Part shown: piece after piece, positions 16,238 to 25,195 of the stretch
Layout: every line of letters begins with the position of its first letter
Position numbering within the stretch: position 1 is the stretch's first letter
Origin: Candidatus Poribacteria bacterium
GTDB taxonomy: Bacteria; Poribacteria; WGA-4E; UBA9662
NCBI GenBank assembly: GCA_002729015.1
Contig: PBVO01000166.1
Span: 1-38,447 of the forward strand
DNA: 38,447 nt
Reading direction: 5' to 3'
The notes under the pieces: model-generated
What the model was told of the DNA's origin: nothing
The model's input: only the letters and a program-made list of their open reading frames with translations
The model's database searches: none
Program-made: the position numbers and the translations under genes

Positions 16238-16459
16238 TTATTTTATCCCAAAATCCTTGAAGCGTTTATTAAATCGTGAAAGCTGACCACCTTCTATTAG
16301 ACGTTGCTGTCCACCGGTCCAGACTGGGTGAGAAAGGGGGTCAATATCCAAGGTCATTGTATCCCCAGATTTACCCCAAGTTGTACGTGTTTTGAACGTG
16401 CTCCCATCGGTGCGCGTTACTGTAATTTCGTGGTAGTCAGGATGTATGTCCTTTTTCAT
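16238..16459 (-). CDS. rpmE: 50S ribosomal protein L31, cysteine-free type
   Basis: This encodes a 73-residue L31: [20 protein letters not shown], then [31 protein letters not shown] and FNKRF. The HPVWTGGQ and FNKRF blocks are invariant in the family. The zinc-binding cysteines of the C+ form are absent, so this is the C- type, common in alphaproteobacteria. It sits in the large ribosomal subunit near the central protuberance. A good promoter (TTGAAA-17-TATAAA) lies just upstream on the leftward strand. It is the last gene before the convergent catabolic set. Confidence 0.96.
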   Translation of the reverse strand: MKKDIHPDYHEITVTRTDGSTFKTRTTWGKSGDTMTLDIDPLSHPVWTGGQQRLIEGGQLSRFNKRFKDFGIK

Positions 16460-16486
16460 CAGTATTGTTCCTTTACTATTTTGCGG

Positions 16487-16515
16487 TTTATATCTTTGCT
16501 AGAACGTTCTTTCAA
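16487..16515 (-). promoter_or_regulatory. Sigma-70 type promoter for rpmE with palindrome in the spacer
   Basis: On the leftward strand, TTGAAA (16510-16515) and TATAAA (16487-16492) are separated by exactly 17 bases. The spacer contains the palindrome AGAACGTTCT (16501-16510), which could be an operator. Position and spacing fit rpmE transcription. Confidence 0.55.
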
Positions 16516-16542
16516 GATGTAATCACATATTTTTTCAATAGG

Positions 16543-16571
16543 TTGTTACAAGATATAAGGACTGATATAGG
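16543..16571 (+). promoter_or_regulatory. Possible promoter for the ABC transporter gene
   Basis: TTGTTA (16543-16548) and TATAGG (16566-16571) are 17 bases apart, 58 bases before the ATG at 16629. The -10 is a poor match. An AGGAG ribosome-binding site follows at about 16615. Confidence 0.3.
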
Positions 16572-16628
16572 TTTCCCATAGAATTTAAAAAATTATATAG
16601 ATTTAAATATTATCAGGAGCATCGATCA

Positions 16629-18446
16629 ATGAGTATTTTTGGCCCCGGTGGTCGTAATTCCACTCAAAATCGCCCTAGCGAAAGCAACAAAAGCAAAGAT
16701 ATCAAGCAAATCCGTCATCTTTTAAGGTTTGCTAGTCCTTATCGTGGAAAAATACTTGGATCTTTAATTGCTCTTCTTATTTCTGCGGCTTCTGTTTTGG
16801 CTATGGGTGTGGGCCTTCGGTTGCTTATAGACAATGGCCTTTCGGGCGAGAATATCAGGTTACTTGATAGTGCCCTTATTTATTTAATTGGAATGGTAAT
16901 TCTTTTAGCATTGGCTACTTTTGGTAGGTTTTACCTAGTTTCATGGTTGGGTGAGAGAATAGTTGCAGATATCAGACAAGAAGTTTTCGAGAGATTATTA
17001 CGTTTAGGACCCAGTTTTTTTGAAGTAAACAAAACTGGTGAATTGTTATCAAGGATTACTACGGATACAACTTTACTGCAAACGATGATAGGAAGCCAAG
17101 CATCATCTGCACTAAGAAACCTACTCCTATTTTTAGGTGGTAGTGCAATGTTGTTAATTACCAGTCCAAAATTAACAGGCATTGTTGTAGTTTTAGTTCC
17201 TATTGTAATTGTTCCTATAATAGTGCTAGGCAGATTAGTTCGTAAACGTTCTAGAATATCGCAAGATAAAGTTGCTTCAGTCGGTGCCCATGCTGAAGAA
17301 ACATTAAATGCCATACAAACAGTTCAATCTTTTGGACATGAGGGGTCTCAAGGAGTTCAATTTGGTGATAAGGTAGAAAGTGCATTTATTATTGCTTTAA
17401 GGCGTGTTCGAGCAAGAGCCTTTCTAACCGCAATAGTAATTGTTTTAGTTTTTTGTGGCATAGGACTTGTTTTATGGATGGGGGGGCACGATGTTTTAGC
17501 TGGAAGAATGTCAGGTGGTGAACTTTCAGCATTTCTATTTTATGCAGTCGTTGTTGCTGGTTCTGTGGGTTCTCTAAGTGAAGTATATGGAGACCTGCAA
17601 CATGCAGCTGGAGCAGCAGAGCGTTTATCTGATTTACTAAGTAAAAAGCCGGATATTATTACCCCTCAAAACCCACAACATTTGCCATCTCCAGCGGCTG
17701 GAAAAATAGAATTGCAGGATATTACTTTTTGTTATCCTTCAAGGCCCGAAACACCTGCTCTTAAAGATTTTTCTCTCTCTATTAATCCCGGTGAAACAGT
17801 TGCTCTTGTAGGTCCCTCTGGTGCTGGCAAAAGTACTGTATTTAGCCTTTTACTTAGATTTTTTGACCCACAAAGTGGTAAAATATCATTAGATGAAGTT
17901 GATATTACAAAAGTTGAACTCTCAGATCTCAGAAAAAGTTTTGGTTTGGTGCCTCAAGATCCTATTATTTTTGCTGCGAGTGCAGAGACAAACATAGGGT
18001 TTGGTCGACCGGAAGCAAATATTGAAGAAATAAAGAAAGCTGCAGAAGCAGCGGGTGCAGATAGTTTTATTTCTGACCTTCCAGAAAACTTTTCAACTTT
18101 CCTTGGTGAACGAGGTGTGAGGCTATCTGGCTGTCAGAAACAACGAATAGCGATCGCACGAGCTGTATTAAGAGATCCCCCTGTTTTACTTCTTGATGAG
18201 GCTACGAGTGCACTAGACTCGCAAAGTGAGAAAGTAATTAAGGAGGCCTTGTATCGTTTAATGAAAGATAGAACAACGCTCGTTATAGCTCATCGTCTAG
18301 CAACTGTTCGTGAAGCTGATAGGATTGTAGTGATGGATAAAGGAAAAGTTGTTTCTATCGGCACACATGAGGAATTAATTCAGGACAAGGAAGGGTTATA
18401 CATGCGTTTAGCAGAGTTACAGTTCGATTCAGATTCTTCAAAATGA
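16629..18446 (+). CDS. Exporter-type ABC transporter, fused membrane and ATPase domains
   Basis: This encodes a 605-residue MsbA/LmrA-like half-transporter. Residues about 25-310 form six membrane segments (for example ILGSLIALLISAASVLAMGV and AFLTAIVIVLVFCGIGLVLW). The nucleotide-binding domain follows: GPSGAGKST Walker A near 396, a Q-loop FGLVPQDP, the signature region RLSGCQKQRIAIARA, Walker B LLLDEATSALD, and the H-loop IAHRLAT. The signature reads LSGCQ instead of LSGGQ, a change at a glycine that is almost invariant and contacts ATP across the dimer. GGT to TGT would be a single base change. The substrate is unknown; lipid or multidrug export is usual. It converges on the OmpA/MotB-like gene with a 10-bp gap. 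Confidence 0.93.
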   Translation: MSIFGPGGRNSTQNRPSESNKSKDIKQIRHLLRFASPYRGKILGSLIALLISAASVLAMGVGLRLLIDNGLSGENIRLLDSALIYLIGMVILLALATFGRFYLVSWLGERIVADIRQEVFERLLRLGPSFFEVNKTGELLSRITTDTTLLQTMIGSQASSALRNLLLFLGGSAMLLITSPKLTGIVVVLVPIVIVPIIVLGRLVRKRSRISQDKVASVGAHAEETLNAIQTVQSFGHEGSQGVQFGDKVESAFIIALRRVRARAFLTAIVIVLVFCGIGLVLWMGGHDVLAGRMSGGELSAFLFYAVVVAGSVGSLSEVYGDLQHAAGAAERLSDLLSKKPDIITPQNPQHLPSPAAGKIELQDITFCYPSRPETPALKDFSLSINPGETVALVGPSGAGKSTVFSLLLRFFDPQSGKISLDEVDITKVELSDLRKSFGLVPQDPIIFAASAETNIGFGRPEANIEEIKKAAEAAGADSFISDLPENFSTFLGERGVRLSGCQKQRIAIARAVLRDPPVLLLDEATSALDSQSEKVIKEALYRLMKDRTTLVIAHRLATVREADRIVVMDKGKVVSIGTHEELIQDKEGLYMRLAELQFDSDSSK

Positions 18447-18456
18447 ATAAAAATTA

Positions 18457-19833
18457 TTATCGTTGGGTTAGTTTTAGTTCTATTCTACGATTTCTTCTGT
18501 GCCCAATTTCATCATTACGTTCGTCTATGGGTTGAAATTCGCCATACCCTGTCGCACTTAATCGATGGGGTGGTATTCCCAAACTACTAAGAAAATTTAC
18601 TACAGAAATAGCACGTGCAGAAGACAATTCCCAATTTGAGGGGAATTGAGCAGTTCTAATAGGCCGATTATCTGTATGCCCATCAACCTGAAGTATCCAG
18701 GGCAAATTGTCGGGTATTTGTGGAATTACTTCTTTTAAGATTGTTGCAAATGTTTCAAGCCTCTTTTCTCCTGCTATATTGAGCTTAGCTTCTCCCGATT
18801 TAAATAAAACTTCGCTTTTGAAAACGAACCTATCACCGATGATTGAAAAATCTCTACTATTACCTAAAACATCTCTCAATTTCCCAAAGAACTCTGAACG
18901 ATACTGAGCCAATTCTTCCACTTTTGCTGCAAGAGCTAGATTTAGGCGCTTTCCAAGGTCAGCAATAATAATTTCTTGTTCAGCAGACAATTGTTCAGAA
19001 ATTTCAAGTGCCGTTTCAATTTTTTTAAGTTGTTGTCTCAAAATCATAATTTGTTGATTAAGAAGGGATACTTGTTCTTGTTGTTGCAAAGATAATTCTT
19101 TTTCAGATTCAAGTGCCGATTTTGTGTTCATATAAAGTGTTTGAAGTTCTCGCAGTTCTATATTTCTCGATTCTAGAGTTTTTTGGGCTAAGCTAGTTCT
19201 TTCAACAGATGTGTCTAATTTAGATTGAAGTTCTTTTTTTAGATCTCTTTCAGAAGTTAGACTTTCTTGAAGCATTTGCATCTCAATTTCTTGACTTTTA
19301 ACAGAAGACGCAAGGTTGCTTACTTGTAATTCTAAATCTTTACGAACAGCGTTAAGAGCTATAATATCTCGTTTTAAACGCTCTAAATCGGATAAAAGTA
19401 CACGTACTTTATCATTGCCAATTTCAATTTCTTCAGTTAGCTCCTCAGCTTTCATTGCTGATTCTGAGCGGAATCTTTGTAGTTGAAGCGTTACGTTATC
19501 TCGTTCAAGAATTGCTTTATCTAAATCTAGGAGGAGTTGGTTACGCTCATTAGTTGTATTTTCCAAGTCAGTTGACAATTCAGATAAGATAACCCCAAGG
19601 TCTCGGTTAGTTTGGCGTTCAAGAGATAGCATTTGTGCAAGCTCTGTGACTTGTTTGTTTAGTTCTGCTAGTGCCTCAGATTGACCGGTTACCGTTCGCT
19701 GAAGAAAATATTGGGCTAACATATATACTACAAGTAAGAATATAAGTACTAGTAGCAATGAAGATAATACATCTACAAAGCCTGGCCAGTAGTCAGAAGA
19801 ATTACTACGTCTTCGTCTAATAGATGTATACAT
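18457..19833 (-). CDS. OmpA/MotB-like peptidoglycan-binding protein with long coiled coil
   Basis: This encodes a 458-residue inner-membrane-anchored protein. One membrane segment lies near residues 22-45 (VDVLSSLLLVLIFLLVVYML). A coiled coil of about 240 residues rich in Glu, Leu and Gln follows. The C-terminal OmpA domain carries LPWILQVDGHTDNRPI, NWELSSARAISVVNFL and a final RRNRRIELKL, the meso-diaminopimelate-binding pattern. The topology matches MotB/ZorB-type stators, with the TM Asp expected in this class at FVDVL. It is transcribed downstream of the MotA/TolQ-like gene with a 37-bp gap, so the two probably form one envelope complex. This pair is known as a housekeeping pair in alphaproteobacteria; its exact role is not settled in my knowledge. 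Confidence 0.85.
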   Translation of the reverse strand: MYTSIRRRRSNSSDYWPGFVDVLSSLLLVLIFLLVVYMLAQYFLQRTVTGQSEALAELNKQVTELAQMLSLERQTNRDLGVILSELSTDLENTTNERNQLLLDLDKAILERDNVTLQLQRFRSESAMKAEELTEEIEIGNDKVRVLLSDLERLKRDIIALNAVRKDLELQVSNLASSVKSQEIEMQMLQESLTSERDLKKELQSKLDTSVERTSLAQKTLESRNIELRELQTLYMNTKSALESEKELSLQQQEQVSLLNQQIMILRQQLKKIETALEISEQLSAEQEIIIADLGKRLNLALAAKVEELAQYRSEFFGKLRDVLGNSRDFSIIGDRFVFKSEVLFKSGEAKLNIAGEKRLETFATILKEVIPQIPDNLPWILQVDGHTDNRPIRTAQFPSNWELSSARAISVVNFLSSLGIPPHRLSATGYGEFQPIDERNDEIGHRRNRRIELKLTQR

Positions 19834-19870
19834 TAACTAATTCCGCTAAAGTCCGTATTTGTTTACAGGC

Positions 19871-21043
19871 TTATCGGCGCTCCTCTTCTGCAATTGCGGC
19901 AATAGTGCGAGCTAATAATTTGATTTCACTTCTTAATTCGCTAATTATTTGTTCACGTCCAACAGACACGTCTTCAACCATTCGTGCTGTATAGGTTTCT
20001 ATGTTCTTGAGGTGTATTTTGCTAGCATCATCAAGGCCTGATGTACGAGTAATCGATATAGCAATCTTATCAAGTGTAGGTTTAATCTCTAGTTGGCTTT
20101 CTGCCAATTGGGTAAGAAGTTTTTGCTCCGACTCCATGTTTTCTGCGAGTGAAGATAGTCTCTCAGTAAGTGCCAACATATTAGCACTTGATTTAATCCG
20201 GCTCTCTTCTCCACGATTTAGCGTCCGCTGGAGTTCATCCAAACTATCAGCAGTCTTTTCAAGTAGTGCACTCACATATGCAGGGACACTTTCTCCAGCC
20301 TCAACACCTATGTTTCCTCTTGTTAGGCGGGTATAGCCCGAAAGCCATTCTTCTAATTCATTATAGAATCTATTTTGTGCTTGGCTTGCTTGTAATTCAA
20401 GAAAACCTAAAATAAGTGAACCAGCAAGGCCAAACAGTGATGAGCTGAATGCCGTACCCATTCCTTCTAAAGGTTCTTCTAGACCACCCTTAAGATTTCC
20501 AAATGCTGAGGCTATATCACTATCAGATGTTATCGACATATTGCCGATTACATCGCCAACCGATGTAATAGTCTGTAATAGTCCCCAGAATGTTCCAAGC
20601 AATCCAAGAAATATTAGAAGTCCAATTAAGTACCGAGCTATTTCTCTAGATTCATCTATTCTCGAACCTATACCATCAAGGACGCTTCTTAAATTAACTG
20701 CTGATAATGCAAGGCGCCCATCACTTTCATTAAACATTGCAGCTAGAGAAGCTAGTAGTTTGGGAGGTGGAATGTGTGGGGTTTCATTGTCTTGGCGACG
20801 TTTCATTGAGTTTAGCCAAGCAAAATCTGCATTCAATAATATGACTCTTCGGAAGCTGAAGGAAATACCAATTAATAAAACACCTATAATTACCCCATTT
20901 AATACAGGGTTAGCTATAAATGCTTCAATAAGTGCATTATATAGTACTGCTATAACAGCTATTACAATAGCTAAAAAAGCTAACATGCGTATAAGGAAAT
21001 TACGTTCTGCTTTCATCGCTAAGTTTATACTCCAAGAATACAA
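19871..21043 (-). CDS. MotA/TolQ/ExbB-family proton-channel-like protein
   Basis: This encodes a 390-residue membrane protein. Two hydrophobic stretches lie near residues 18-40 and 47-68. The family core is at about 138-225: YLIGLLIFLGLLGTFWGLLQ, then EEPLEGMGTAFSSSLFGLAG and SLILGFLELQASQAQNRFYN, the MotA/TolQ/ExbB pattern. The rest, about 160 residues, is a helical region with TADSLDELQRTLNRGEES and similar heptads. ATG 21043 or the internal ATG 21016 (MKAERN) are both possible starts. The protein should assemble with the OmpA/MotB-like product of the next gene as a proton-driven or structural stator. The upstream OmpA-like gene ends 15 bp before it. Confidence 0.85.
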   Translation of the reverse strand: MYSWSINLAMKAERNFLIRMLAFLAIVIAVIAVLYNALIEAFIANPVLNGVIIGVLLIGISFSFRRVILLNADFAWLNSMKRRQDNETPHIPPPKLLASLAAMFNESDGRLALSAVNLRSVLDGIGSRIDESREIARYLIGLLIFLGLLGTFWGLLQTITSVGDVIGNMSITSDSDIASAFGNLKGGLEEPLEGMGTAFSSSLFGLAGSLILGFLELQASQAQNRFYNELEEWLSGYTRLTRGNIGVEAGESVPAYVSALLEKTADSLDELQRTLNRGEESRIKSSANMLALTERLSSLAENMESEQKLLTQLAESQLEIKPTLDKIAISITRTSGLDDASKIHLKNIETYTARMVEDVSVGREQIISELRSEIKLLARTIAAIAEEERR

Positions 21044-21058
21044 GGCTTGTATTTTTCA

Positions 21059-21934
21059 TCAGCGTTTATTTATGAAAATGTCTACTCGGTCTGGCTTATC
21101 ACCCGAGTCTTTGTGTCCTAATGCTCGAACATCAATTCTGGTTGAACGAAGTCCATTCTCAATAAACTCTGTTCTAACTGAAAGAGCACGTGATAAAGAT
21201 AATCTTCTAGATTGACTAGCTGATTCAGCATTTCCAGTTGCATAAGCTTTTAACTGTAATCTTAATGACTTATCACTAAGAACTATTTCTGTTAATTTTT
21301 TAATAATCTTTTTGGCAGTAAGGTCTAAATCACTTTCGTTAGTAGGGAAGAATATAGTATAAAGCTCATCTCTTTTAATTTTACTAGATTGTAAAGATTC
21401 AGCGGGTTTTATTTCTGGTTTAGTTTGTTCGTTTTTGATTAGCTCAAGTGTTTCCTCTTTTACTACGACGTTTTCCTTTTCTAAAAGACTCGATGATTGG
21501 GGGCGGTCACTAACCGGATCAATTTTCAAAGATTTATCTTCCTTACCTTTAGAAAAATTCTGGTTAGAATTTGAGTTGGCTTGAGAGTCAGTCTTTATCG
21601 AAGTAGAAATTTCAGTTTGCACCTCATTTGAGCTTGTGTTCTTTAATTTAACATCGGGGTCAGAATTATCAGGTGCAATTAAAACAATTTTTTTGCCTAA
21701 CCATTTTCCAGGGTGGAATAAAATTCTTTCACTCAGTATTCGGTTATTAGTATTAAAACTATCTGGGGATAAATAGTTAGTCTCTAAAGATTTCTGGCCA
21801 CTTCCACCAATTGTTAGGACAGTTTGTCCTGCCAATGCATCAATGGAAATAATGGTTAATATAGATATGGATACAAAAACACTGGTAATCAGTTTTATTG
21901 TTTTGTTTTTTATTGGACTGTTTCTTTTATTCAT
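21059..21934 (-). CDS. Exported OmpA-like peptidoglycan-binding protein
   Basis: This encodes a 291-residue protein with a signal-like N-terminus: Lys-rich, then LITSVFVSISILTIISIDAL and an AGQ cleavage-type site near residue 35. Residues about 85-185 are low-complexity, Ser-, Asn- and Glu-rich, a likely periplasmic linker. The C-terminal 100 residues form a diverged OmpA domain: FFPTNESDLDLTAKKIIKKL, LKAYATGNAESASQSRRLSL, SRALSVRTEFIENGL and RVDIFINKR. It probably ties the envelope to peptidoglycan beside the MotA-like and MotB-like neighbours. A TATAAT on the leftward strand (21959-21964) gives a possible own promoter. Confidence 0.78.
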   Translation of the reverse strand: MNKRNSPIKNKTIKLITSVFVSISILTIISIDALAGQTVLTIGGSGQKSLETNYLSPDSFNTNNRILSERILFHPGKWLGKKIVLIAPDNSDPDVKLKNTSSNEVQTEISTSIKTDSQANSNSNQNFSKGKEDKSLKIDPVSDRPQSSSLLEKENVVVKEETLELIKNEQTKPEIKPAESLQSSKIKRDELYTIFFPTNESDLDLTAKKIIKKLTEIVLSDKSLRLQLKAYATGNAESASQSRRLSLSRALSVRTEFIENGLRSTRIDVRALGHKDSGDKPDRVDIFINKR

Positions 21935-22024
21935 TTTAGATCGTTCAGCCCCTAAGTTATTATAGAGAACATTGAGTTAGGAATAAAACTTAAACACTGT
22001 ATACATAATGTGGCCAGATTTTGA

Positions 22025-22834
22025 CTAATTAGGCAACTGAATCAGGTTTTTTTCAAGTATATCATTAAGTTTGATGTGAATATGACCGTTACTAGCCAAA
22101 ATATCACCTGTATCTAATACTTTTGATCCACCATGAATATCAGTAACTTTTCCACCCGCTTCTTTGACGATAATGACTCCTGCAGCTATATCCCATCTGG
22201 ATAACGCAAATTCAAAGAAACCATCATATCTTCCTGCAGCAACATAAGCTAGGTCTAAGGCAGCAGCTCCGAAACGCCTTATACCAGAAGTTGTTGACCA
22301 GACCCTATCAAGCATTTGAAGGTATTCAGGGTTAATATCTTTCCCTTTATAGGGCATTCCAGTTGCAATAAGGCAATCTTCTATATTACGACGGCTTGAT
22401 ATTCTGAGACGTTCATTATTTAAAAATGCTCCTTGACCATTTTCTGCCCAGAACAATTCATCCATTACTGGAGCATATATTACTCCTGCAAAGGGCTTTC
22501 CATCCCTTTCTAGGGCTATAGATATTGCAAAATGAGGTAGGCCGTGTAGAAAATTAGTTGTCCCGTCTAACGGATCAATGACCCAACGATTCGAAGTGTC
22601 TTCCCCTTGAATTATACCGGTTTCCTCTAGCAAAAAACCGTATTTAGGACGGGCCTTGCTTAGCTCTGTAACCAATGTTTTTTCGGCCCTATGATCAGCA
22701 ATGGTTACAAAATCTGAAGGGCCTTTTTTAGACACTTGCAGATTTTCCACCTCTCCAAAATCTCTAATTAACGATTTAGCTGCTTTGTAGGCAGCGTTAA
22801 TCATTACTGTAATTAGGGGAGAGCGATATCCCAT
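22025..22834 (-). CDS. suhB: Inositol monophosphatase family protein
   Basis: This encodes a 269-residue Mg-dependent, lithium-sensitive-type phosphatase. The metal site is visible: LLEETG, DPLDGTTNFLHG and, near the end, WDIAAGVIIVKEAGG. GYRSPLITVMINAAYKAA starts the family N-terminus. SuhB in proteobacteria also binds the transcription machinery in rRNA antitermination, and that role cannot be confirmed here. The start ATG 22834 shares one base with the efp stop (TGATG), so translation is coupled to efp. The OmpA-like gene follows 90 bp later. Confidence 0.9.
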   Translation of the reverse strand: MGYRSPLITVMINAAYKAAKSLIRDFGEVENLQVSKKGPSDFVTIADHRAEKTLVTELSKARPKYGFLLEETGIIQGEDTSNRWVIDPLDGTTNFLHGLPHFAISIALERDGKPFAGVIYAPVMDELFWAENGQGAFLNNERLRISSRRNIEDCLIATGMPYKGKDINPEYLQMLDRVWSTTSGIRRFGAAALDLAYVAAGRYDGFFEFALSRWDIAAGVIIVKEAGGKVTDIHGGSKVLDTGDILASNGHIHIKLNDILEKNLIQLPN

Positions 22835-23400
22835 CAGATTTTTGCCCGTTCTACATATTCAGAATCTTCAGTATTAACAACAATACTTTCTCCCTCCTGA
22901 ATATGTGGAGGAACCATTATTCGCAGGCCGTTTTCAAGAATTGCTGGTTTATATGATGCTGCAGCAGTTTGTCCTTTTATTACTGGCTCTGTTTCCTTGA
23001 TAGCTAAAATTACAGTTGCGGGGAGTTGAACACTTATTGGTTCACCTTCATAGCAATTAATTGTTACTTCCATACCTTCTTGAAGGAAAACTACATTTTC
23101 CCCAATAGCTGATTCTGGAAGACTTATTTGGTCATATGTATCTACATCCATAAATGTCATTAAATTATCTTCAGCATACAAAAACTGGAATGGTTTTTCA
23201 TCAAGTCTAACTCTTTCGACATTCTCGGAAGATCTAAATCTTTCATTTAACTTTGTTCCATCTCTTATGTCTTTCAACTCGACTTGAAGGTAGGCTCCAC
23301 CCTTACCAGGTTGTGTATGTTGAATTTTTACTGCAATCCATAATCGATTTTGGTGACCTATCACCATCCCTGGTCGGATTGTATTACCATTAATTTTCAT
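22834..23400 (-). CDS. efp: Translation elongation factor P
   Basis: This encodes a 188-residue EF-P that frees ribosomes stalled on polyproline. The three-domain pattern is clear: MKINGNTIRPGMVIGHQNRL with the loop QPGKGGAY (the lysine near residue 33-34 is the usual modification site), then VELKDIRDGTKLNERFRSSE, and the C-terminal AAASYKPAILENGLRIMVPP with HIQEGESIVVNTEDSEYVER. A strongly polyproline-rich TolA lies in the same window. A GAGCAAG-type site precedes the ATG. It overlaps suhB by one base and follows thiE by 66 bp. Confidence 0.97.
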   Translation of the reverse strand: MKINGNTIRPGMVIGHQNRLWIAVKIQHTQPGKGGAYLQVELKDIRDGTKLNERFRSSENVERVRLDEKPFQFLYAEDNLMTFMDVDTYDQISLPESAIGENVVFLQEGMEVTINCYEGEPISVQLPATVILAIKETEPVIKGQTAAASYKPAILENGLRIMVPPHIQEGESIVVNTEDSEYVERAKI

Positions 23401-23466
23401 CTTGCTCCTCGCTTCTATGAATTAGGGAAATTTATTTGAGATGGTGCGAGTGCTATAACAATTTGA

Positions 23467-24111
23467 TTAACTTCGTGCAATGGCATCGTTAAGAATTTTA
23501 ACTGCTTTTTCTGGACTATATTTATTATTCCATACTGATCCGATTACGGCGATAAAATCTGTCCCAGCATTAACTAAGTTATAACAGTTTTTCTCAGTTA
23601 TTCCTCCAATAGCGACTGATGGTACTATCATTACCTCATTCCACCATCTAAGAAGTTCTATTTTAGCTTTAGCTCGAGGAACTTTTGTGTTGGTAGGGTA
23701 AAAAGCCCCAAAAGCTACATAATCTGCTCCTTGCTCGGCCGCAACCATTGCATAGTGTCTACTGTCATAGCAACTGACGCCAACAATAGTATCCTCTCCT
23801 AAAATTTTTCTAGCTTCTTGATAAGGTGTATCTTCAATTCCAATATGTACACCATCTGCTCCCATTTCTGCAGCTATTTCTGGACTATCATTTACTATAA
23901 ATGCAACACCGTATTCTTGGCATATAGGTATTAGGATTTCCGATGCTTTTTTTACTTGATAATCATTAGCTCCTTTTAGTCTGAGTTGTAAGCAGGCAAT
24001 ATCTCCCCCTTGCATTGCTGAATTTAATTTGTCAGGGAAAGTTTTTATATCGATTAATGGTGGTGTGATAAGATAAATTCGACATCTTTGAGTTTTTTCA
24101 TCTGAAGTCAT
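23467..24111 (-). CDS. thiE: Thiamine-phosphate synthase
   Basis: This encodes a 214-residue TIM-barrel enzyme that joins HMP-pyrophosphate and thiazole phosphate into thiamine phosphate. Motifs are LQLRLKG near residue 41, FIVNDSPEIAAEMGADGVHI near 85, ADYVAFGAFYPTNTK near 138 (family GPIFPTxTK), AIGGIT near 175 and AVIGSVW near 197. The active-site Lys, Gly and Asn are present. The length is usual. No TPP riboswitch was recognised in the 55 bases upstream. The gene lies between fba and efp and seems to be part of the glycolytic series rather than a thiamine operon. Confidence 0.9.
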   Translation of the reverse strand: MTSDEKTQRCRIYLITPPLIDIKTFPDKLNSAMQGGDIACLQLRLKGANDYQVKKASEILIPICQEYGVAFIVNDSPEIAAEMGADGVHIGIEDTPYQEARKILGEDTIVGVSCYDSRHYAMVAAEQGADYVAFGAFYPTNTKVPRAKAKIELLRWWNEVMIVPSVAIGGITEKNCYNLVNAGTDFIAVIGSVWNNKYSPEKAVKILNDAIARS

Positions 24112-24166
24112 TAAAACTAAGCCTTTTTAGCTCATTGACATACAAAAAATAGTTTGTAAGAGGAAT

Positions 24167-25087
24167 TTACGCTTTCCCTTGATATATTTTAATTACTTTG
24201 TCGAGTAAATCTAGAGCTTCGTTCCTAGGACGCTGGAAGGTATTTCGTCCAATTATTGATCCATTTGCACCGCCATCTCTAATTGCTCTAATCTCATTAA
24301 AAATATCATCAGCTTTTTTTGATGCACCACCAGAAAAAACTACAATACGTTTTTTGTTAAAAGCACTTTTCATGATGTGTGATATTCTTTGTTTTAAAAT
24401 TTCAGTTTGTACATTAAAATTCTGGTATGTTTCAGCTGCGGCTTCTAACTCTATAAAATCTGTTGGTGGTTTGACTTTGATTATATGTGCACCCATAAGT
24501 GCAGCAATATGTGCAGCGTATGCAGTGACATCAATAGCTGTTTCCCCCTCTTTACTTAAATTTCCACCTCTTGGGTAGGACCATACGACAACGGCTAACC
24601 CGTTACTTTTAGCCTCAAGACTTAGTTCTTGTAATTCTTCCATCATTGAAAATTGATCATTAGACCCTGGATAAATTGTGAAGCCAACTGCTGAACAACC
24701 AAGTCTTAGAGCGTCTTTAACACTGGAAGTTATTGCTTGATCTTTAATGGTAGCATGAGAATTTGAACTATTAAGTTTTAAGATTGTCGGAATCGCTCCT
24801 GCAAAAGTATCTGCACCGGCCTCTATCATACCGAGAGGGCTTGCAAAAGCATTGAGGCCTGCGTCAATTGCTAGACGCCAATGATAGTGTGGGTCGTATG
24901 CATCTGGATTCGGGGCAAAGCTCCGTGCAGGACCGTGCTCAAAACCCTGATCAACAGGTAATATAACTAGGTGGCCACTGCCACCTAATTTTCCATTCAT
25001 TAAAATTCTTGCAAGGTTTGCTTTCGTGCCAGGGTTATCACTCTCGTAATGAGCGAGTATATTTTTAACTTTTTGCGTTATTCTCAT
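24167..25087 (-). CDS. fbaB: Class I fructose-bisphosphate aldolase (DhnA/FbaB type)
   Basis: This encodes a 306-residue class I aldolase of the bacterial/archaeal DhnA type, splitting fructose-1,6-bisphosphate through a Schiff base. LVILPVDQGFEHGPARSF near residue 40, GAHIIKVKPP with the Schiff-base lysine region, VVFSGGASK and GSIIGRNTFQRP show the family and phosphate-binding sites. It is unrelated in fold motifs to the metal-dependent class II enzyme. It follows pgk and a small unknown gene. A 108-bp gap before the ATG could hold a promoter, but none is clear. Confidence 0.93.
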   Translation of the reverse strand: MRITQKVKNILAHYESDNPGTKANLARILMNGKLGGSGHLVILPVDQGFEHGPARSFAPNPDAYDPHYHWRLAIDAGLNAFASPLGMIEAGADTFAGAIPTILKLNSSNSHATIKDQAITSSVKDALRLGCSAVGFTIYPGSNDQFSMMEELQELSLEAKSNGLAVVVWSYPRGGNLSKEGETAIDVTAYAAHIAALMGAHIIKVKPPTDFIELEAAAETYQNFNVQTEILKQRISHIMKSAFNKKRIVVFSGGASKKADDIFNEIRAIRDGGANGSIIGRNTFQRPRNEALDLLDKVIKIYQGKA

Positions 25088-25195
25088 AGCTTTTCAATTG
25101 CTCCCAAGCCATCAAATTAATTAAATCACCTTAACTTGAAATGTTACTTTAAGACCAGCTATTTTAATCCAATCTGCATTTTTATTATAAAATAA

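Noticed and set aside
18457..21043. MotA-like plus OmpA/MotB-like pair as Zorya antiphage genes (ZorA/ZorB)
   Set aside because: The order and domain types are reminiscent, but no ZorC/ZorD or ZorE is nearby. The genes sit among housekeeping envelope and translation genes, as the common alphaproteobacterial pair does.
20541..21215. Rightward 224-codon frame opposite the MotA-like gene
   Set aside because: It is Ser/Arg-rich antisense of a gene with clear membrane and family motifs.
24112..24166. TPP riboswitch before thiE
   Set aside because: The 55-base gap contains no TPP-box motif and is too short for the aptamer.
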